64,000 bases of DNA. It comes from Schoenoplectus triqueter (lineage: Eukaryota > Streptophyta > Magnoliopsida > Poales > Cyperaceae). Location of the stretch: positions 124,001 to 188,000 of the forward strand of contig CAXKVV010002168.1 of assembly GCA_964058805.1 (NCBI GenBank), written 5' to 3'. The translations under genes were made by a program, and so were the position numbers. The notes beneath the pieces were generated by a model. The model was not told the origin of the DNA and made no database searches. It saw only the letters and a program-made list of their open reading frames with translations. This document shows, in pieces, positions 1 through 12,277 of the stretch (position 1 is its first letter; the number at the start of each line of letters is the position of its first letter).

Positions 1-145
1 GTGAAGGAACCTACCTACAGAACGGTTCACATTCACTGTTTTGTGGATGAATCTACTACAGAACGATTCAATCTCACAGTCTCGGGAGATGAGCCAGAAG
101 ACAAACTTATCGACAGATGAGTTCAGTCTTGCTAGTTCAAATGGT

Positions 146-790
146 CATGAATTACTTGTTCATGACACCGAGTCATTAAGATGTCACTTCTCTCGGACAT
201 CATAATGTTCTTCTTCTTCAAAGTCGACATATCTCTCCATGCTGATGTCGTGTCTTTGGTCATTCTTCAGCGAGCGTCAAGATGTTCTTGTCTCGACTAA
301 TCATTCTACATGTTGCATTACTTGTGCAAAATCACTATGTTGCCCTACATCCCTCGTGTGAGCGTATTCAGTCATGAGTTACTTGCTCATGGTAGTGAGT
401 CATTAAGATGTCACCTCTCTAGGACATCGTAATGTTCTTCTTCCTCAGAGTTGACATACATTTCCATGTTAATATCGCAGCTCTGGTTATTCTTCATCAA
501 ACGTCAAGATGTTCCTGTCTCGACGTATCTCCTCATGTTGCTATCGAAGCCTTAATCACCCTACGTCAAGATGTTCCTGTCTCGATGTATCTTATTATTC
601 TTCATCAAGTGTCAAGATGTTCTTGTCTCGACATATCTTCTCATGTTGCTATCAAAGCCTTAATCATCCTACGTCAAGATGTTCTTGTCTCAACGTATCT
701 TCTCATGTTGCTATCGAAGCTTTAGTCATCCTACGTCAAAATGTTCTTGTCTTGACTAATCGTTCTAAAGGTTATATCATGTGTGCAAAC
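146..790 (-). repeat. Internal sub-repeats of the A LTR (about 227 bp and 62 bp periods)
   Basis: A segment starting with catgaattacttgttcatg at 146 is repeated in diverged form from 373 (period about 227 bp). Inside the second copy the motif gtcaagatgttc recurs at 503, 565, 611, 673 and 735, giving a 62-bp sub-repeat with one 46-bp variant. The same array is present at 54192-54836 and, inverted, in the 3' LTR of element B (about 49900-50460). Confidence 0.85.
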
Positions 791-839
791 ATTCTCATGT
801 GGCTCTACAATCCTTATGTGAGCTTATTTACTCATTTCT

Positions 840-897
840 AAAATGCACAAAGTCTATTATATAATATCTTCCATTATTATTCCTATTATAAAGATGC

Positions 898-962
<65 letters not shown>

Positions 963-2110
963 TTATTTCTTAAACTCTATTTATCTATGTAGAAAAATTA
1001 TTTACAAAAATAATAGGAAAAAGGGGTTAGCTATTAACTAGAATTTTATTTATATTTTTGGGATTTTTATAATAGCTAAAATAGTAGAATTTTATTTTTA
1101 TTATTTCTAAACTCTATTTATTTTGTAGAGATCACTTACAAGAATAATAGAAAATAAAATGGCTCTGATTTTTTTATTTGTATTTTTAAAATAGCCAAAG
1201 TAATAGAATTTTATTATTATATTCTATTATGTTGAAACACTATTCATTATGTAGGAATTATTTACAAAATCAAAAGATGGTTAGCTATATTATTTTTTAT
1301 TATTATTATTTTTTATTTTTTTATTTTTAAAATCTATAATAGCTAAAAAGAAATCATTATTAATATTCTATCCTATTTATTATACTATTCATTATATATT
1401 TTTATTATTTCTATTTATTATCCATAGAAAAATATAAGATTTTTTTATTATTACTATTATTAGTTGAAAAAAATAGCCATGAGAGATGAAATTCATTATA
1501 TTTTTATTACAACTATTATTTTTATTGAATTTTATCCATCAAAATATTTTTATTGTATATTTGTATAGAAATAACAAAAGAAATGCAATTCATTTTATTA
1601 TAAAACTATATTATCATTCTTTATTATAGAAGAAAATGTATTTACTATCTATTATCATGGTAGTATATATTTTTGTATATTTTTTTACTATTTATTTTTA
1701 TTATTCTTTTTACAGAAAATATCAACATAATATCTATCATTATTTATTTTTATTTATCAAAGAATATAGCTAATCTCATTATTTATTATGGCATATTACT
1801 ATCATCATTATTATTTCATGGAAAATCACTTGAAAAATCAGTAAAACTATTATTCATGATTTTATTTGAATTTTTGGGATTTTTATAGCATTTAAAATGA
1901 CAAGTCAAAGCTAAGTCAAATATATCAATATATGTAATGTCTTTTGCTTTTAAATTGTTTTATCATGATTATATTTTTAAAACTGGAATATTATCATATA
2001 GAAAAATAGTATGAAAAATAAGGAAACTTTAGAAACAAATTTGAGTCAATTTGGAGTTCAGGAGCATTTTCAAATGATTTATTTATTCTATATCATCACT
2101 ATTCTGCTAT
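840..2110. other. Very AT-rich LTR segment without genes
   Basis: This block is almost pure A/T with runs such as ttattattatt and no coding signature. It is repeated at 54886-56120 in the other LTR of A and inverted at about 48580-49800 in the 3' LTR of B, so it is an inherited part of the LTR (R/U5 side of the presumed promoter). Confidence 0.8.
904..963. repeat. (ATT)n microsatellite
   Basis: About 20 uninterrupted ATT units. The same site in the other LTR of A (54949-54962) has only four or five units, and B's LTR has about seven at 49737-49757. The run has therefore changed length after the insertion of A. Confidence 0.95.
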
Positions 2111-3603
2111 TATCTAATTAATGGGCTTAATGGACTGGGCCAGATTAATTTTCTTTTAATTTTGCCGCTGCTGGGCCCATTTGTTTTATTTTCGTAGAGT
2201 TGGGCCTCTATCCCTAGTTTGGGCTAGTTTAAATTATTTTCTTTCGCTGACAGGACTCGGGCCTATTTCATTAATTTCCTCAATATTGGACCGGCCTTTT
2301 TCCTTTGAATCAATTGGGCTGCCCATTATCCCTCTTTTAAACTGTCAATCGTTAGATCTTCTTATGATTAGTGCTAAGAGAAAGAACAGTTTAGATACGC
2401 CCTATGATCTTCCTTTTTAAACTTAAACTTTTGAACGTCGCTAGATTACTCTGAGATTCGCGTTAGAAGTCTCGATTGATTTACAACGTTCCTTTCTCTT
2501 TCTACTCGGATGCGGATCCTGCTAGAAAGCGGGCTGTCGGGTCCTTCTCCTCCCGTCACCGGAGCGCCTCCGCGTCAACACCTTGAGCATCGCCGGAGTG
2601 AGGAGAATCTATTAGTAGTCTTCGTTTCGTCCGATTTGCCGCCTACTGCCGGCGACACCAGTGCTGATCGGTGTTGTTCGGTACCTCTTTTCTGCCTTCA
2701 GTACCGGTTGAATATTATCAATTCTTGATCGTTATCTTCAACGTCTGGACTTCTAATTGTGCCAATTCTCTATTGAGCCTAGCGATTTTAGTGACAATCG
2801 TAAAGCTAGAGCATCAAGTAACGAATAACAGTTTCTGAATACTGTACATTCCAGTTATTATTGCTAAACCTGATATTGCACACCAATTGTGACTTCTTGT
2901 GAAAGCCGGTATACAAGCAATTAGAACACACTCGAGGCCGAGAGACTTTAGTCTTCGATCAATCACGAGTAATAGTTAGGAGGCAATATGCTTGCTCTTC
3001 TACTAACTTTTTTACTAATCCTTTCTTTCCCTTTCTTCTTTGAGCTGATGCTTAATTTAAGCAAATTGAAATGAAGCAACCAAAAAAATTGAAACGAAGA
3101 ATGAATCAAAAGTTGAAAATATTCAAAAGAAACAGTCAGAGAATTGAAATGAAAAGTTTCAACAGAAAAATGAAAATTCAAACAAGATGAAAAAAAAACT
3201 TCATCTTTACTTGCAAGAATTCTATATTTTTATTTTAAGAAAGGGAATTACACTTGCCAAACCTTAGGATGTATGCACAATTGGTGAAATCTGTGGAGGG
3301 AGGATTAGTGTGATCTAATTGAGAGATTCAATTGAATCTACTATCAATTGATCAATCTCCATTTCTTCTTGCTTCTCCTTGGATCTTGATCATTGCTTCT
3401 TCCTTTCTCCAATTGGGATCAATTAACTAGGGTTTGGCTGTTTTTGCTAAGTTCTCAGGCCCTTGGCCGAGATCGATTAGCCTAGGCGAGGCCTTTGCTG
3501 GAGAATACAATGTATCTATGGGTGTTTCTTTTACTGGTTTGAAGAGTGTAACAATGTTTCTTTGCTGAAAATCTGAAGACCCTTTTTCTTGGCTGTTAAA
3601 GGC

Positions 3604-3611
3604 TTATATAG
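3604..3611 (-). promoter_or_regulatory. Candidate TATA box of the A LTR
   Basis: On the minus strand the sequence reads gctatataagcc, a good plant TATA box about 1.6 kb from the LTR start. It matches the position, in order, of the CCAAT/TATA pair of element B (47263-47270). If used, R and U5 would together be about 4.4 kb. There is no transcript evidence. Confidence 0.4.
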
Positions 3612-4312
3612 CACCCAATTGGAGATTAATTGTTAAATTGTGTTTCTTGCAACACAATTTGTGTTTCTTCCCTCCCACGGATCGATGACATGGCTACATC
3701 CCGTCCCTTCTTTCAATAATTCAACGGTATGGATCAATCCGAGTTGTGTTTGTTGTTGTTATGGGTTAAGCTTCGGATTAGCAACAGGGCAATGTGACCA
3801 CAACTCACCATCCCTCGTTCTTTCTTTCAAACACCGAATTGATCAATTCTTGGTACATGCTCTTGATCATGTGCACCGGTTCCAGTGAGTAATCATGTAA
3901 GCATCAACTGTTTTATGCCAGCAACTACTCTAACCGCATCGTGGGGCCCACATAGTGCCTTCTAAACCACCAATTCGTTCAATTACTCCCCGGATCACCC
4001 TATTGAATTTTATACCCGAATTACTTCTCCCCTGATGCGAGTGATGTACAGTGCACCATCTTCAAAATAAATTGTTTCAATGGATTCTACTCGCCAAGGG
4101 CTTTCCAACGGTATATTATTTGTCAAATTCCGTCGCTGTTTGAGTGCTTTTCCATTTTCGGTTTATTTTCTGTTGAAAATTCGGGTCAGCAGGGAGGGTA
4201 ATTCGCACCAGGGAAGAAGGAGTGTATTTCTGTCCTAGTGGGACCCGTTCCCAGTGAGAGAAACAAAGGAAGAACAAGAGAGGGAGGTGATGTGGTGCGG
4301 GTGGACTAGGTG

Positions 4313-4333
4313 CACGTGAACCGGCCCCACGTG
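4313..4333. promoter_or_regulatory. Two G-box (CACGTG) motifs in U3 of A
   Basis: CACGTG occurs at 4313-4318 and 4328-4333, upstream of the candidate TATA box in element orientation. The pair is kept in the other LTR at 58319-58339, where it is slightly altered. G-boxes are bZIP/bHLH sites, but use here is inferred only. Confidence 0.4.
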
Positions 4334-5199
4334 TCATGTTTAATGAGATACAACAATGGTGCGCCGAGTTTACGTAATTTTTTATTCTTTCAAAAATTCT
4401 CTCCAGCGCCATTTAGGTGTCTTCAATGTTTGGCAGCCCCAAATTGTACCCAGATAAGTTCCTTGCTCCAAGTTGCACCCTTAAAAGCCCCTTGATCAAA
4501 TCCTGACCCTTGGATTTATCTGATTTTCTTTCTCCAATTAATTTTAATAGATCCCTTCATCCAAAAATCATGAAATTTTCACCAAAATTCTCTAAATTCA
4601 TGATGATCACCTTTGTATTTTTATATTCCCATTTTACCTCTGTTTCTCTGAATTAAAAATTATTTTATCCATAAAACCCTATTTCTTCCTCCATATCAAT
4701 CCCATATTTCATTTGTAGCTCAGTGTCTCTGCCAATTCTCTCTCTCTTGCAGAAATCACCCTAACTAAATACCAATTAGACTTATATTGATATTTATTAG
4801 GGTTTGATCTGATCAACAGTTGATTACATGTCAACAGTTGATACAAATCTAGACTGGATCAGATGGTTGCTCCCAGCTTTGGCACCTGATCAGTCTTGTG
4901 AGATTGACTTTCAATCCCTTAACATGAGGGTGACTTGGTCAAAGAACTGACTACTTATCAGTAATTGACACAAATCAAAGCATGGTTAGGTGGTTGCTCA
5001 CAGCTTTGGCACCAGGTCAGCCTTGAAAGCAAAATCACATTTGAAATTTCTCATGACTAGTTGTATCAGAATACTAGCTTGGCATTGACATCATTTCATG
5101 TGACATAGGGATTATACTGCTTCAGCTCTTAGGGTTTGATCTTGGCTTTTTCTCCTGTATTTCTTCTTTCAACCTTTCAGGGGTAAACAAAGAGCCACC

Positions 5200-5250
5200 C
5201 ACCAAAGCGGGTCCTGAAGAATTTGGCAATTGGAAGGGCCTGCTTTGGTG
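5200..5250 (-). other. Hairpin next to the 3' LTR of element A
   Basis: The 16-base arms are 5200-5215 and 5235-5250. In element orientation they read CACCAAAGCAGGCCCT and AGGACCCGCTTTGGTG, with two mismatched A/C positions. The structure ends 11 bases before the LTR, where both elements have the same GGGTGGCTCTT. Element B has the corresponding hairpin at 44295-44336 with compensatory changes. No classical purine-rich primer tract directly borders the LTR. Confidence 0.7.
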
Positions 5251-7154
5251 CACATATCCGACCCACCTCTCTCCTCCTCGGGTTCAGGCTAGACTTCGAT
5301 AGATTTTCCTTTAATCAGATTCTTCTCATGAGCGCAACATGGCGGGGCCTGTCCTCTCAGCCTCTCGCTCGTAGGATAATGGTGCATGTACTCAGCCTCC
5401 TGCTGAGCTATCTGCTTCAGCCACTATGGGGATAGGTAAAGATAGCATCTCTCGGCTACCTTATTTCGCTTTCTTTTCTTCTCTTTCACTGTTGGGGATG
5501 CTGATCGCCTGCTTTGCTATTTTCTCATCTCTTCTTTCGCAGTATGGGAGATTTTCATAAGCTCTTTACATTTTACACTCTCAATCTTAGTTGCAAAAGT
5601 GCCTAATACAGCTGCTTTTATTTTCACATAGCATCTAAGTACAAAAATAGAAAAAGGGAAAACTTTACAGCACCCTATTGCACTTATTCTATACATAGCT
5701 TCTCTTTATTTATTACAATACAGAACTTAAGTAACCGTGGTATTTTACGGATACCGAACCTGTCTGTATTAACCTCTAGGCCGGGTACAGAATAAACCCG
5801 TTTATCCCTTTATTACTGATGGATAAACTTACCAGTATCAATTGGATTATGGATGCAATTGATAACACCATTTTGTGGATGCTCCTTGTATATTTAGTTG
5901 ACATTTATTTGTGGAAGCTCACCCATTCTCCCCTCATTTATGCACCGTTGCGTGCTAAGTGGAAACTCACGTTCACTCATCTCCACTCAATTTGTTTTAT
6001 GGGGGTACTACCCTCAAACATCCATCACGCATCCCTGCGAGACAGGCTTTCATCGGGTAGGTCCGCTCTCCATGACCTGAGTCACTTCTTTAAGCGAATT
6101 ACTTTATTTGACACTGAATGTCGGGCAAAAGCGTAAACCCTTAGTCTGACCCCTCCATGATCTATTTTGGGATTAGAAACAGACCACCTCCTTGGGCGTG
6201 TGGTACTTTTGCGGATGAATGTACCCAACCTGGTTTTTTATATTTTAGCTACCCTCAAACATCCATCACGCATCCCTGCGAGACAGGCTTTCATCGGGTA
6301 GGTCCGCTCTCCATGACCTGGGTCACTTCTTTAAGCGAGCCGCTTTGTTTAACATGAAATGTCGGGTACAAGCGTAAACCCTTGATCTGACCCCTCCATG
6401 ATATGTCGTGGGATTATGACACACCATTTCTTCGGACGTGTGGTGCTTTTACGGATGAATGCACCCAACCTAGCTTTGTATAACACTCATGGTGTCGGGG
6501 ACAAAGGTGGCAACCCCTTATTGAAAAGATTTTATTATTTTTTTATTTATATATTTTTTATCAATGAGTAAGGAAAATAGGTTTTTATTGTTTTACTTAT
6601 ATATCCTTTCATTTTATTAGAAGAAGGCAGATTTTTGGTTATTAGTGATACATGTTACTAATAATACGAGAGTTATTTATTTATATGCCCTCGGAAGCGA
6701 CTAGTTACTAGCCACCAATTTGCTCGACCTATCCCTTGGCTCGCGCCGCGGGCGACCAATATGAGCAACTTTCGTCATTGGGCAACAGATAGTTTGAGGG
6801 ACAAACTGCAAACCCTGCCCATTTTTGTGTTTATTCTGTATCAAATGGACAAACCCAGTGGTATTTGTATTGTGAGCCCAAACACCAAAGCTCTCGCCTT
6901 ACATTCTCGCGTGGTTTTGGCGTTGAATTCTCTTATTCTATATTTTTTATTTTTGTTGTAGGGCTAAATGTGTTTGTGTGGTTTTGGATTTTTGGATGCA
7001 TTCTATTTACAGATGCACAAGTAGGGTTTTTGGGATTTTATGCAAAAGTGGAGGTTAGACATGGGTTTGTGTTTCGTGCACGTGTGTGTAAACGAACACT
7101 TATTCCCTCCTTATTTATTTACACTAGATACTACTCGGTTGGCCCCGCTCCGGG
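5251..7154 (-). other. 3' non-coding region of element A, with vestigial antisense gene
   Basis: The region lies between the pol stop and the 3' LTR of A, and it aligns with 38696-40670 of element B. It carries the 241-bp tandem repeats (6010-6483). On the plus strand, antisense to the element, a plausible intron (gtaaag at 5436 to ttcgcag at 5542) is flanked by short exon-like pieces. The downstream piece aligns with the 3' end region of B's antisense PMD gene. I read this as the residue of an antisense gene whose body is lost. No intact gene was seen. Confidence 0.6.
6010..6483 (-). repeat. Tandem 241-bp repeats in the 3' region of A
   Basis: Two units start with accctcaaac at 6010 and 6251, and the second is slightly incomplete. 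They are homologous to the three-unit array at 39365-40078 in element B, so copy number differs between family members. Tandem repeats in this position are a known feature of Tat/Ogre-type elements. Confidence 0.9.
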
Positions 7155-9584
7155 CTATGTGTAGTACTTCTTCAGATATCGCCCATTAATCGGTGACATG
7201 GGCCTTTCACCTTCATGGTCTATGAGTTGGTATGCGCCGCCCTCGTATACCTTCTCAATTACATATGGCCCTTCCCAATTCGGAGAGAATTTTGGGCCGA
7301 TGTGCCGGCCAATAATTGGCCTCTTAAGGACAAGAACAAGCTCCCCTTGTTGAAATGCCCTGACTCGCGCCATTTTGTCATATGCCCTTGCCATTTTTGC
7401 CTGATATATCTCGAGGTTCTGCTGGGCTATTAATCTCTTCTCGTCCATGGTATCCAATTCGTCCAATCTAAGTTGTTGGCATTCATCCATGGTCATGTCA
7501 TTTTGCATAGCCACCCGCAATGAAGGTAATTCCACCTCAAGAGGGAGAACGGCTTCAACCCCAAAAGCCAAAGAATACGGGGTAGCTTGCGTAGGCGTTC
7601 GGTATGTGGTTCGATAAGCCCATAATGCCTCCTGTAGACGATCATCCCAGTCTCGTTGGTTGCCGTCCACGGTCTTTTTCATGATATTGATTAGAGTTTT
7701 GTTAAAGGCTTCGGCCAGGCCGTTGGCTCTCGGGTTATAAATGGACGAGAATCTCCAATCAATGTTAAACTGCTCCGCCAGGGCATAGACTTTGGAGCTC
7801 TTGAAGGCCGTCCCATTATCAGATATTATTCGTTGTGGGGTACCGAATCGGTAAAGGATGTGCGTCTTGAAGAATTTAACCACATCGGATGCTTTAACTT
7901 CTTTAAGTGGAACGGCTTCGGCCCATTTTGTAAAGTAATCCGTCGCCGCCAGGATGAACCGGTGACCTCTCGACGTAGGAGGGTCTATGGGTCCCACTAT
8001 ATCTGTGCCCCACATATTAAATGGCCAGGATGCTACCGTGGGGTGCAACGGGTTTGGTGCTTGATGTATAAAAGGGCCATGTATCTGGCACATGTGGCAC
8101 TTCCTCGCGTGCTCTTCACAATCAGCCACCATCGTGGGCCAATAATACCCCATTCGCTTGATCTTTAATTTCATTTTTGGCCCAGACTGATGTGCTCCGC
8201 ATAGTCCGGAATGAACTTCTTTCATAACTTGCTCGGCTTCAGGCCCTGATACACATCTTAGCCATAGTTGATCGTAAGACCTTCGGTATAGCGTATTGCC
8301 CACATACGCATACCATAGTACCCGCTTTCTTAGTTGATCAGCTATCCTTTTATCTTTGGGGAGAGTGTCATGCCGGAAATATTCAATGAACGGTTGTCTA
8401 CAATCATCGTCTTCTTCAGTTATCATTGTTTCCTGGCATTCTATCTTTTCTGGCCCAGCATTTTCATTATTCGCATCATCTGTCGTCCGACACAATGATA
8501 ATGGCCTTCTATTGCGGACGATGATGTGGATTTCCGGCTCTGTTGGTTCACCCAGCTCCTTGGCGATTTTGGCCAACGCATCTGCTTCACCGTTCACGGC
8601 CCTCGTGACCTTCTCGATGGACACATACGGGATTTTCTTCATTAATTCCATGGCCTTCTGGTGATATTGTACTAGCTCCGGCTTTAGGACCTTGTATTCG
8701 CCAATTATTTGATTTATTATCAACTGTGAATCCCCAAAGATGCGCACAGCCTTGATTTCCAGCTCCAGTGATAGCTCTAGTCCGGCGATAAGTGCCTCAT
8801 ACTCTGCTTCATTATTTGTGCATGGTTCGGTTAAAGCCAGAGAATGTCTTATTATCCCGCCTTCCGGGGTTACGAAGACTAGTCCTGCGCCAGCTCGCAC
8901 AGTTGGAACTCCCGGGCCCGCGATCGGCTTGATCGACGAGGCACCATCAAAGTACATCTCCCATATAGGACTTCCTTCTTCAACATGTAGAGTTTCCTCA
9001 TCGGGAAAGTCACATTTTAATGGGGAATCATCTTGAATCGGGTGTGCAGCCAGGAAATCAGCCAGCGCCTGCCCCTTGATCGCCTTTTGCGGTGTATATG
9101 TGATGTCAAACTCAGTAAGAATGATCGCCCATTTGGCCAGCCTACATGTCAGCATTGGCCGAGTCATCAGGTATTTGAGAGGATCTACCTTGGATATTAA
9201 AATGATTTTGTGGGCTAGCATGTAGTGCCTCAATTTCTTCACCGCGAAGATTAAGGCTAAACAATGTTTCTCGATCGGTGAATACCCGTGTTCTGCCCCT
9301 ACCATCATGCGACTTAAGTAATATAGCGTATTTTGGTTACCATCCTGGTTTTCTTGTGCCAATAGGGCTCCCAAGGATCCATCTAGGGCGGTCGTATATA
9401 GGATAAGTTCCTTCCCGGGTATGGGCGCCGCCAATACTGGAGGGTTGAGCAGATATGCCTTGATTTCTTCGAAGGCTCGCTGGCACTCGCCATCCCACTT
9501 AAACGGGATATTCTTCTTAGTTAGCCGGGTGAAGGGTTGGATTTTACCCGATAAATTGGCTATGAACCGCCTGATGTACGCCAA
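7155..9584 (-). pseudogene. pol: Element A pol, C-terminal part: RNase H, aRNase H, integrase
   Basis: An 809-codon open stretch forms the second half of pol. In order it shows the Ty3-type RNase H region (YTTALDGSLGALLAQ, then YSPIEKHCLAL). Next comes the extra Tat-lineage RNase H with its acidic residues (YFDGASS, NNEAEYEAL, FGDSQLI, NGEADALA). The integrase core follows, with Asp in GTDIVGP, Asp in ISDNGTAF and Glu in GLAEAFNKT, and then a C-terminal GPY-like stretch (NWEGPYVI). The stop at the 3' end is natural and is shared with B. The frame is separated from the upstream RT by a small deletion/insertion near 9580, so the first Met is not a genuine start. The domain residues look intact. 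Confidence 0.93.
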
Positions 9585-10840
9585 TTACCCGATAGTTCAG
9601 TTATTGCTTTGATCTTGCTCAGGTCTATCTCAATCCCCCTATGGCGTACCACAAACCCCAGAAATTTACCGGATGATACCATGAATGCGCATTTCAACGG
9701 GTTTAATTTGAGTGCATGTTCTCTCAGACGGTTGAAAACGACCTCAAGATATTGGAGGTGTTCTTCATATGACATGGCCTTGATGACTAGGTCGTCCACA
9801 TAGCACTCGACTATCTTGTGGATCAAATCGTCAAATATCTTCGTCATCGCCCGTTGGTAGGTGGCACCTGCATTTTTCAGCCCAAACGGCATGACTTTGT
9901 AACAATATATGCCAATCGGCGTGCGGAAGGCCGTATGCCTCTCATCTTCTGGCGCCATTTTGATTTGATTATAACCCGCATAACCGTCCATGAAGGAGAA
10001 GACTTCATAGGAGGATGTATGGTCAATTATGATTTCGGTTACTGGGAGCGGGAAATCATCTTTAGGGCACGCCTTGTTTAAGTCCCGAAAATCCACACAA
10101 ATGCGAATTTGCCCATTTTTCTTTTTAACCGGGACAATGCTAGCCACCCATTCCGGCGTCTCTTCTTCCCGTATGAAGCCTGCGTCGATGAGTTTCTTTG
10201 TTTCCTCCACGACTTTCTCTTCGAGTTCTATTCTCATTCGCCTCGGCGCTTGTTTAATCGACTTGAAGGTTGGATCAATTTTTAAGTAATGGACCGCTAC
10301 GTTGGGATCTAATCCAGGCATTTCTTTATAACTCCAAGCGAAGCAGTCCATATAGTTTTTAAGGAATATCTTCAACCTGTCAGCCACCTCTTCCGGCAAC
10401 GACGCGCTTATGAAAGTTGGTCGTGGGTCTTCTTCCGTCCCCAAATTGATTTCAGCTAACTCATCAACCGTATTAGGTTCCTTTTCTAGCTGTTTCAAAG
10501 AATTTTTCAGGACTGGGGTATTGTCCTCTTCTGTTTCATTATCTAGCATTTCAACAGAAGTCATGCAACAGCTTTCTTCCATACGGTACCCGTTGAGGGA
10601 CCCCTCAAAACATGCTGCGTTATCGCAGTTATACCCTAACCCCCGGGTGTATTTTACTTTACCATCCAGGCCTAGCACCTTATTCTGGCCGCTATTCCAG
10701 AGTTCATCGAAGCGCTTGGCCTCGGCCTTGGATATGTCTCTCAGACATTTCGCCCTTTTTGCCAGTTTATACAGCTCCTTTCCAAAGGGATGAGAAGCAG
10801 CGTCACCGCTCGTTGCATTCTCTGATTCTTGTTCTATCAC
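9560..10840 (-). pseudogene. pol: Element A pol, reverse transcriptase part
   Basis: A 426-codon segment carries the RT. It includes the KKKNGQIRICVDFRDLNKAC block, SFMDGYAGYNQIKMAPED, the MPFGLKNAGATYQR block and the catalytic YVDD in ECYVDDLVIKAM. The frame opens just after a 1-base frameshift (an A-run near 10930, five A where B has four), so no true start codon is expected. It ends in an out-of-frame tail (GNWRTSGGS) because 41 bases present in B are replaced by four bases around 9580. The equivalent in B shows that this was once continuous with both neighbouring frames. Confidence 0.9.
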
Positions 10841-10862
10841 CCACTTCTTCCAAATGTTGTGA

Positions 10863-12277
10863 TCAGGGTTCTTCAGAGACTGAGTCGAATCGCTCTGATA
10901 GAAAATTATAGCCTCGTGAATGATAGTTTTTCCCTTTGATGCGTTCTACCTTCGCCGGCACAACAAAGGTCTTTAGGTTTTGAATGTGGTTCGCTTCCCT
11001 TGGCATGAGGTCTTTAAAATGCCTTTCGGGAACCACAGTAATCTCTAGCGCTGCCATCTCCTCTTCTATTTCAATGTTCATAACTGAGTTGGAGCGGTAG
11101 ATTTCTTTGATCGACTTTCGTCTCGCAACCTTAGGTTTGCTAGGTACGGGAGTGTGCGAGATCGTATAGGCAACCCCTTTGTCTTTGTTATTCGAGTTGT
11201 GCGGAGCTAGGTCTTGTTGAAAGCTCTTCGGGAGTTGGATTGTCCCGTTTCTGTGCCCTTCTTCTATGAGGTCTTTGAATACCCAGCATTCTTCAATGGT
11301 GTGACCCAATATGCGATGATAAGGGCAGAATTCGCCTTCACCGGCTCTTTCTATGTCTGCGGGTCGTTTGCAAACGGGAAGTGTTAACCCACTCTTTAGG
11401 GCCTGTTCAAATATCCGAGCTGTTTTATTTTTCAGGAAAGAGTATGGTTTACTCTTCTTGACCTTAAGGGTTTGCATGACGGCCGATTGCTTAGCTTTCA
11501 TTTCTTCCCCCTTTGATTCATCTACTATAACAATTACCCGTTTGCCGCTATCGGGTACTTGCTTTTCAGGGGTCCCGGAACGGGGTTCGCTCGTCATTTC
11601 TTTGAGTAGCTCAGAGTTATAGATTGTAGTTTGCAGGTTTTCAATCATTATCATGATCTCATTGTGTTGCGTCTTGATATCCTGCATTACCTCCCATTGT
11701 TCAGACACCTCTCTTCTATTATTTTCAACTTGGTGCCTCATTTCGTCGATCGCATTCCAGACGCGACCTTCGAAATTTTCTCGCCATGAGCGTTCATCAT
11801 TTATAGGCCTCGGCCTAACCGGGTTATCCCTTCCGCTACCGGATCCTGTGTTGATCATATATGACTCCTCACTTTCATTATCTGTTTCGGGCCCTTTATA
11901 TGGCTTCTTGAGGATGTGATAGATGATCTCTTCGTCAGATTCCTCTTCCCAGGGCTGACGATCACGGCCAGATTCTTCTCCCGAGGTAATATTGCCCGAG
12001 TCATCAGAATCTTCGGAGTCTTTTTCTAAATTTGCCTCTATGATCTGAATTTGAGGGGCGTTGGCAGGCTTAAAATTGAAAATGACCTCCCCTTCAGAAT
12101 CACTTGCATTGATTTCGCTCGGTTTTATTTGGGTCTTATATGTAGCCACCTGTTTGAAGCGGAAGGTTGCTTCTTCACCCGACTTTCTTCCGGGTCTTTG
12201 GGCTCGAGCACCTCGGGGTTTGATATTAAATTTGACCTCTTCTTCTTCTCCAGATGAGGTATCAAATTTAGGGCCTT
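10863..12277 (-). pseudogene. gag-pol: Element A gag-pol linker with second CPYH module
   Basis: This is the part of the polyprotein between protease and RT. It starts at the Athila insertion with GPKFDTSSGEEEEVKF. It is rich in acidic Ser/Glu repeats of the kind SEEEVIFNFKP, followed by a predicted helical part (VENNRREVSEQWEVMQDIK). A zinc-knuckle-like module FCPYHRILGHTIEECWVFKD sits at about 11345-11280. That module closely resembles the one at the end of gag. The frame terminates at 10863 because of the extra A relative to element B. The first 27 residues of the open frame as it stands come from the Athila LTR. Confidence 0.85.
12273..12277. repeat. Target-site duplication of the Athila element (left)
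   Basis: GCCTT directly precedes the LTR at 12278 and is repeated at 23352-23356. Element B has the uninterrupted site near 33540, which confirms a 5-bp duplication. Confidence 0.95.

Larger units (their letters stand above)
1..5189 (-). repeat. 3' LTR of element A (truncated by the window edge)
   Basis: This stretch is nearly identical to 54047-59195, with about 35 by-eye differences plus a microsatellite length change, so it is the second LTR of element A. In element orientation it begins at 5189 with TGTTTACCCC. About 840 bp at its far end (the equivalent of 53208-54046) lie left of the window. It contains sub-repeats, an ATT microsatellite, an extremely AT-rich block and a candidate promoter, listed separately. 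Short open frames inside it are not conserved genes. Confidence 0.95.

Noticed and set aside
432..841. Cys/Ser-rich small ORFs (97 and 110 codons) in the LTR, repeated at 54478-54887
   Set aside because: They are translations of the 62-bp sub-repeat in two frames, with no domain and no conservation beyond the DNA repeat.
4116..4412. 98-codon ORF, also at 58122-58418
   Set aside because: It lies in the U3 region of the LTR copies, with no domain or codon signature.
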